This document shows, one piece after another, positions 8,848 to 12,148 of a stretch of DNA of 12,148 nucleotides. A model generated the notes under the pieces. That model did no database searches and was not told the DNA's origin. It saw nothing but the letters and a program-made list of their open reading frames with translations. The stretch is from JBDTMC01 sp039934475 (GTDB taxonomy: Bacteria; Acidobacteriota; Terriglobia; Bryobacterales; Bryobacteraceae), in the NCBI GenBank assembly GCA_039934475.1, contig JBDTMC010000228.1, forward strand, positions 1 to 12,148, written 5' to 3'. Position 1 is the first letter of the stretch, and each line of letters opens with the position of its first letter. Both the position numbers and the translations under genes were made by a program.

Positions 8848-10281
8848 TCACTGCGCCTTTCGTTCGTTGAAGCAACTCAGGAAACGGGGATTGCGTTCCG
8901 CGAGCGCGCCGTAAATCTGCAGACACGTATCCGTCCAATCGCGGATCCAATCGCAATAGTGCAGGTTTGGGTGCCCGGTATCTCCATAGCGAACGAAGGC
9001 CTCGTGGTGGCAGCCACCAGCGCACAGGGGGCGCGCCCAACAGGTATGGCAATCGTATTTGTTGCCGATGTTGCCGCGGGTGAGAAAGTCGGTCTTACGA
9101 TTGATGTCGATGCCGGTTGTGACGTGGCCTAGCTTATGCTCGTCGGAATCGACGAAGCGATGACAGGGAGCTATGTCGCCCGATGGCCCGACGCCGAGAA
9201 GGCCAAGACCCGCGCCGCAAGGATGCGACTTGCTGATTCCTTGATGGAGCTCCGAGAGGGTGTCGCTGACGTTTGAGAAGCCATGGTGCTGGTTGTTGAG
9301 GGCGAACGTCAAGTACTCGTGCGCGAGCGCCTTGAACTGATCGAGGACTCGATCCATGCCGCGTTCACCGATAGAGTACAAGCGGTCAGGCGACGTGGTG
9401 ACAGGAGCAAATCCTACTTCATGAAAGCCGAGATCGTGTTTCAGGTGCCGGTACACTCCAAGCACATCGGAGTCCGGCGTGGTTAGCGTGACTCGCGCGG
9501 TGATGGGCCTAGTCCGATGCCGCGCCAGCAGTTCACGCACTTTAGGAAGCATGATGTCGTAGCTCCCCTTACCGTTGGCGAAGACGCGGAACTGATCGTT
9601 AGTTGCCTTGGGGCCATCGATGCTTACGGTGACACCTATGGAATTGATGGTCAGAAAGTCGATGATGGCCGGCGTCAGCAAGGTGGCGTTGGTGGTGAGG
9701 CTGAAGTCGATGGTCTTGCCATGTTGGGCCGCTTGGTCGCGCGCGTAGACGACCACTTTGGAGAGAAGGGGGAAGTTCATCAGCGTTTCGCCGCCGAAGA
9801 AGGTGATGTGGACGTTGTTGCGACTGCTGCTCTGGCGAATCAGGTAGTCCACGCTTTCCCGCGCCGTGTCGTAGTCCATGAACTTCGGCTTGCCTTCAGG
9901 GGTGGCCACCTTGTCTTCGCCGAACTCGTAACAATACTGGCAGGAGAGATTGCACTGGTTGGTGAGGTTCATCACCAGAGTCTGTAGCGGGAAATCGGCG
10001 GGTGGCTCCTGCACGATATTCTCGAAGCCCTTTTCGTCGCGCAGGGCCCGGAGGCGGAACAATTCAGCGATGGTCTCAAGGACGTCGGACGGTTCACGGC
10101 CTTGGGACACAAGCTCGGCGGCGACTTGATCCGGCGTGGATGCGCCGGCGCGAAACCGTTCCAGAATCGCTTTGCTTAAGTCGTCGAGCTCAAAGATTCC
10201 ACCGCTCGGAACAAGGTAGAGGAACGTGGAATCCTTTCCTTGAAACTCGCGATATTCTCCGATGGAAAAGACGGTGCTCAC
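8848..10281 (-). CDS. qhpD: QhpD radical SAM/SPASM enzyme (thioether crosslinking of QhpC)
   Basis: 477 residues from a GTG at 10281. An N-terminal peptide-recognition (PqqD/RRE-like) domain spans about 1-85 (FSIGEYREFQGKD, GGIFELDDLSKAIL). The radical SAM cluster site is CNLSCQYC (C110, C114, C117) and the SAM-binding GGE is in FFGGETLMNF. The SPASM domain carries C355, C373, C411, C414, C420, C424 and C443 (CHTCWARPLCAGGC block) for two auxiliary Fe-S clusters. In Paracoccus denitrificans QhpD forms intrapeptide Cys-to-Asp/Glu thioether bonds in QhpC before export. The GTG was chosen because GAGG (10290-10293) stands 8 bases upstream, the protein then begins at the recognition domain, and the length fits my memory of QhpD; the frame stays open upstream to 10683, with an ATG at 10407. 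It is the first gene of the run leading to qhpF, qhpE and qhpG. Confidence 0.92.
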   Translation of the reverse strand: MSTVFSIGEYREFQGKDSTFLYLVPSGGIFELDDLSKAILERFRAGASTPDQVAAELVSQGREPSDVLETIAELFRLRALRDEKGFENIVQEPPADFPLQTLVMNLTNQCNLSCQYCYEFGEDKVATPEGKPKFMDYDTARESVDYLIRQSSSRNNVHITFFGGETLMNFPLLSKVVVYARDQAAQHGKTIDFSLTTNATLLTPAIIDFLTINSIGVTVSIDGPKATNDQFRVFANGKGSYDIMLPKVRELLARHRTRPITARVTLTTPDSDVLGVYRHLKHDLGFHEVGFAPVTTSPDRLYSIGERGMDRVLDQFKALAHEYLTFALNNQHHGFSNVSDTLSELHQGISKSHPCGAGLGLLGVGPSGDIAPCHRFVDSDEHKLGHVTTGIDINRKTDFLTRGNIGNKYDCHTCWARPLCAGGCHHEAFVRYGDTGHPNLHYCDWIRDWTDTCLQIYGALAERNPRFLSCFNERKAQ

Positions 10282-10289
10282 GGTTGTAA

Positions 10290-10293
10290 CCTC
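10290..10293 (-). promoter_or_regulatory. Ribosome binding site deciding the qhpD start
   Basis: GAGG on the minus strand lies 8 bases before the GTG at 10281. The in-frame ATG at 10407 has no comparable site and would add 42 residues unlike the family N-terminus. Confidence 0.6.
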
Positions 10294-10564
10294 GATTTGA
10301 CTAGCGATCGTGTTTGGCCGTGGGACCAAGCTGGGAAGATGGCGGCAGCGCGCACAGTAAAGCTCTCCATTCCTGAAGGGATCAAGCTTAAAGATACCTG
10401 CAGACATAACTGGGGCTGCCCAGGTTGTGTTTGAGGCTAGCAGTTTTGATTTTCGGATGTCAAGATCGCCCCAACAGGGGATTGTACGACCCGAGTTAGT
10501 GGGGTGTGCGAAAAAATACATCGATTCCCCTTGCGCTCCAGCCGTTCGCTGTTGTACCCTCGAT

Positions 10565-10593
10565 CTTCCGATACGGAAGAGCGCCATGGCGCT
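10565..10593. repeat. Adjacent hairpin and 14-base palindrome upstream of qhpA
   Basis: CTTCCG/CGGAAG (10565-10570, 10574-10579) is a perfect 6-base inverted repeat with a 3-base loop. It is followed directly by AGCGCCATGGCGCT (10580-10593), a perfect 14-base palindrome. The pair sits about 70 bases before the qhpA start, a position fitting an operator or a leader structure. No binding protein is identified; the AraC-type QhpR of the known system is not in the window. Confidence 0.45.
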
Positions 10594-10662
10594 TCCTCCG
10601 CAACTATCTCGTCCAAAGTTGCCTCTTCCGTCCCAATTTCTTTCGAGGTTTCTGGGACATAC

Positions 10663-12148
10663 ATGCACAGGCGCTTTCCACAATTCACTGTTGTAATTCT
10701 GCTCTCAGTGGCGGCCGCGGTTTGTCAGGAAGCGGCACCCACAGAGACCCCGAAAGACGTGACGAAGGAGACAGAGGCGGGGATCCCTGTCACCGATCCG
10801 TTGACGATTGCGAAGTGCAGCGGTTGCCACCGCGCGGACGCCAACAAGAACCTGACGCGCATTTCGTGGATTCGTACGACACCGGAAGGCTGGCAAGAGG
10901 CTATCAAGAGAATGGCGCAGTTGAACGGCTTACAACTGTCGCCGGAAGATGGGCGGCACATTGTCCGGTACCTGGCAAATGAGCACGGCCTGTCGCCGGA
11001 AGAAGCTGAACCGGTGCGCTGGTATCTGGAGATGACGCTGCCGCAGACGGAACCGGTTCCGAATCCCACGATAAGGCGTGCTTGTACCACCTGTCATGCG
11101 TTTGCGCGTCCAAGGACGTGGCGGCGCTCGGCCGCGGAGTGGCATTTGTTGAAGAATATGCACATCGGCTACTTCCCCCTGAGCCAGTTCGTTGCCTTCC
11201 GTGATATGGCGCCTCCGGGCGAGCCAGACGCTCCGAAGAAGCCCGCACCGGTGGACGTTGCCGTCGAGTACCTTGCCAAGAACTATGGCCTTTTCTCGCA
11301 ATCGTGGTCGGCATGGCGGGCTCAATCGACCGATCTCGACCTCAGCGGACGTTGGGTGCTCAGCGCCAGTGAAACTGGTAAGGGAAAGTATTTCGGCGAG
11401 ATGACAGTGACCCGTACGGCGCCGGGAGAATACACGACGGCGACCGTTTTGACCCGGGTTAAGGATGGAGCCAAGTTCCAGATGCCAGGGAAATCGGTTC
11501 TCTATGCCGGCTTCGAATGGCGAGGTTCCGCTAAATCGGAACAGCTTGGCGCGCTGCGGCAGGTGATGGCAGTTTCGGCAGACCAGGCCACCATTCAGGG
11601 GCGGTGGTTTTGGGGAGCGTATCAGGAATTCGGGCTGACGATGAAGGCGCAGCGGGAAAGTAAGGACGTCACCGTACTGGGAACCGATGTGATCTCTCTG
11701 CGCGCGGGATCTAAGGGAGTTCCGATGCAGGTGTTCGGAGAACATTTCCCCTCGGACCTGAAGCCGAGCGAGATCGCACTGGGTGCGGGTGTGACGGCTA
11801 CAAAGGTGGTTTCTGTCAGTCCGACAGTGGTGAAGTTAACCGTTGACACCGACCCAAAAGTCTTTGCGGGAAAACGGAGCATCGCCATTCACGGCCGCGC
11901 CGCTACGGACGCCTTCAGCGTCTACGACAGGATTGAATACATCAAGATCACAGCGGAGACGGCGCTGGCACACACCGGCGGAACCGTCGGCAAGAAGGGC
12001 TTTATTCAATTTGAAGCCCACGCGTTTTCCAACGGCGCCGATGGTCTTCCGAATACAGCGGACGACGTGGACCTGGGTCCAATCGAAGCTCAGTGGTCGG
12101 TTGAGGAGTTTATCTCCCACAACAACGATAACGATAAGCAATTTGTAG
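10663..12148 (+). CDS. qhpA: Quinohemoprotein amine dehydrogenase alpha subunit, dihaem (3' end beyond window)
   Basis: 495 codons are visible and the frame is open at the right edge (the final TAG is out of frame). The N-terminus is a signal peptide with a hydrophobic core (FTVVILLSVAAAV). Two CxxCH haem c sites are present: CSGCH (52-56) and CTTCH (141-145). Between and after them lie family-like blocks: TTPEGWQEAIKRM, LSPEDGRHIVRYLANEHGL and WHLLKNMHIGYFPLSQFVAF. From about residue 226 (LSGRWVLSASETGKGKYFGE) come the beta-rich domains of the alpha subunit. In the periplasm this subunit holds gamma subunit QhpC, takes electrons from its CTQ quinone after primary amines are oxidised to aldehyde and ammonia, and passes them to a soluble electron carrier. 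It is divergent to the maturation genes. The remaining C-terminal part, QhpC and QhpB are expected further right. Confidence 0.93.
   Translation, partial: MHRRFPQFTVVILLSVAAAVCQEAAPTETPKDVTKETEAGIPVTDPLTIAKCSGCHRADANKNLTRISWIRTTPEGWQEAIKRMAQLNGLQLSPEDGRHIVRYLANEHGLSPEEAEPVRWYLEMTLPQTEPVPNPTIRRACTTCHAFARPRTWRRSAAEWHLLKNMHIGYFPLSQFVAFRDMAPPGEPDAPKKPAPVDVAVEYLAKNYGLFSQSWSAWRAQSTDLDLSGRWVLSASETGKGKYFGEMTVTRTAPGEYTTATVLTRVKDGAKFQMPGKSVLYAGFEWRGSAKSEQLGALRQVMAVSADQATIQGRWFWGAYQEFGLTMKAQRESKDVTVLGTDVISLRAGSKGVPMQVFGEHFPSDLKPSEIALGAGVTATKVVSVSPTVVKLTVDTDPKVFAGKRSIAIHGRAATDAFSVYDRIEYIKITAETALAHTGGTVGKKGFIQFEAHAFSNGADGLPNTADDVDLGPIEAQWSVEEFISHNNDNDKQFV

Larger units (their letters stand above)
10282..10662. 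promoter_or_regulatory. Divergent control region between qhpD and qhpA
   Basis: 381 bases between two divergent starts. It holds a CCCC-AACA-GGGG hairpin near 10475, a CTTCCG-ATA-CGGAAG hairpin (10565-10579) and a 14-base palindrome (10580-10593). A GGGA ribosome site stands 6 bases before the qhpA ATG (10654-10657). No clear -35/-10 pair was found by eye in either direction. Open frames here (an 83-codon frame on the minus strand and an 89-codon frame on the plus strand) do not look like proteins. Confidence 0.5.

Noticed and set aside
9517..9987. 156-codon plus-strand frame inside qhpD
   Set aside because: It is the antisense shadow of the radical SAM domain; the minus strand holds all the conserved motifs.
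10437..10696. Short open frames in the qhpD-qhpA gap as candidates for the small gamma subunit QhpC
   Set aside because: They lack the dense Cys/Trp/Asp pattern and a sensible ribosome site, and one overlaps the qhpA signal peptide region.

Overview
The window comes from a GC-rich, Gram-negative bacterium. A periplasmic dihaem c-type protein, secreted hydrolases and a full cytoplasmic maturation set imply an outer compartment. The protein style and the gene mix suggest an Acidobacteriota (Solibacter/Bryobacter-like) genome, but that is an impression, not something the sequence proves. The chief content is a large part of a quinohemoprotein amine dehydrogenase (qhp) cluster on the right half.

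Left part (1-4318, + strand): the 3' end of a group II intron (reverse transcriptase/maturase C-terminus plus RNA domains V and VI) ends within a few bases of the start codon of yggS. A tight run follows: yggS (PLP homeostasis), a GT4-like glycosyltransferase starting on a GTGA overlap, and a secreted CocE/NonD-type alpha/beta hydrolase. The hydrolase stop codon lies inside the 5' end of a tRNA-Cys(GCA) gene.

Middle (4319-4861): 543 bases with no convincing gene. It holds a promoter-like pair of hexamers and two inverted repeats that could fold into an RNA. A small PAP2-like membrane protein (4862-5536, +) follows; its 3' end overlaps the convergent qhp genes.

Right part (5500-10281, - strand): transcribed right to left are qhpD (radical SAM/SPASM enzyme making thioether crosslinks), qhpF (ABC exporter, carrying a frameshift), qhpE (small subtilisin-like protease) and qhpG (FAD-dependent monooxygenase). 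The spacing is tight, with ATGA and 16-base overlaps. Divergently, qhpA (dihaem alpha subunit) starts at 10663 and runs off the right edge. The four minus-strand proteins would mature the small CTQ-bearing gamma subunit QhpC: crosslink, leader removal, export, tryptophan hydroxylation. QhpA carries electrons from the CTQ quinone. Neither QhpC nor the beta-propeller subunit QhpB is in the window; they are expected beyond its right edge. A 381-base divergent control region with palindromes separates qhpD and qhpA.
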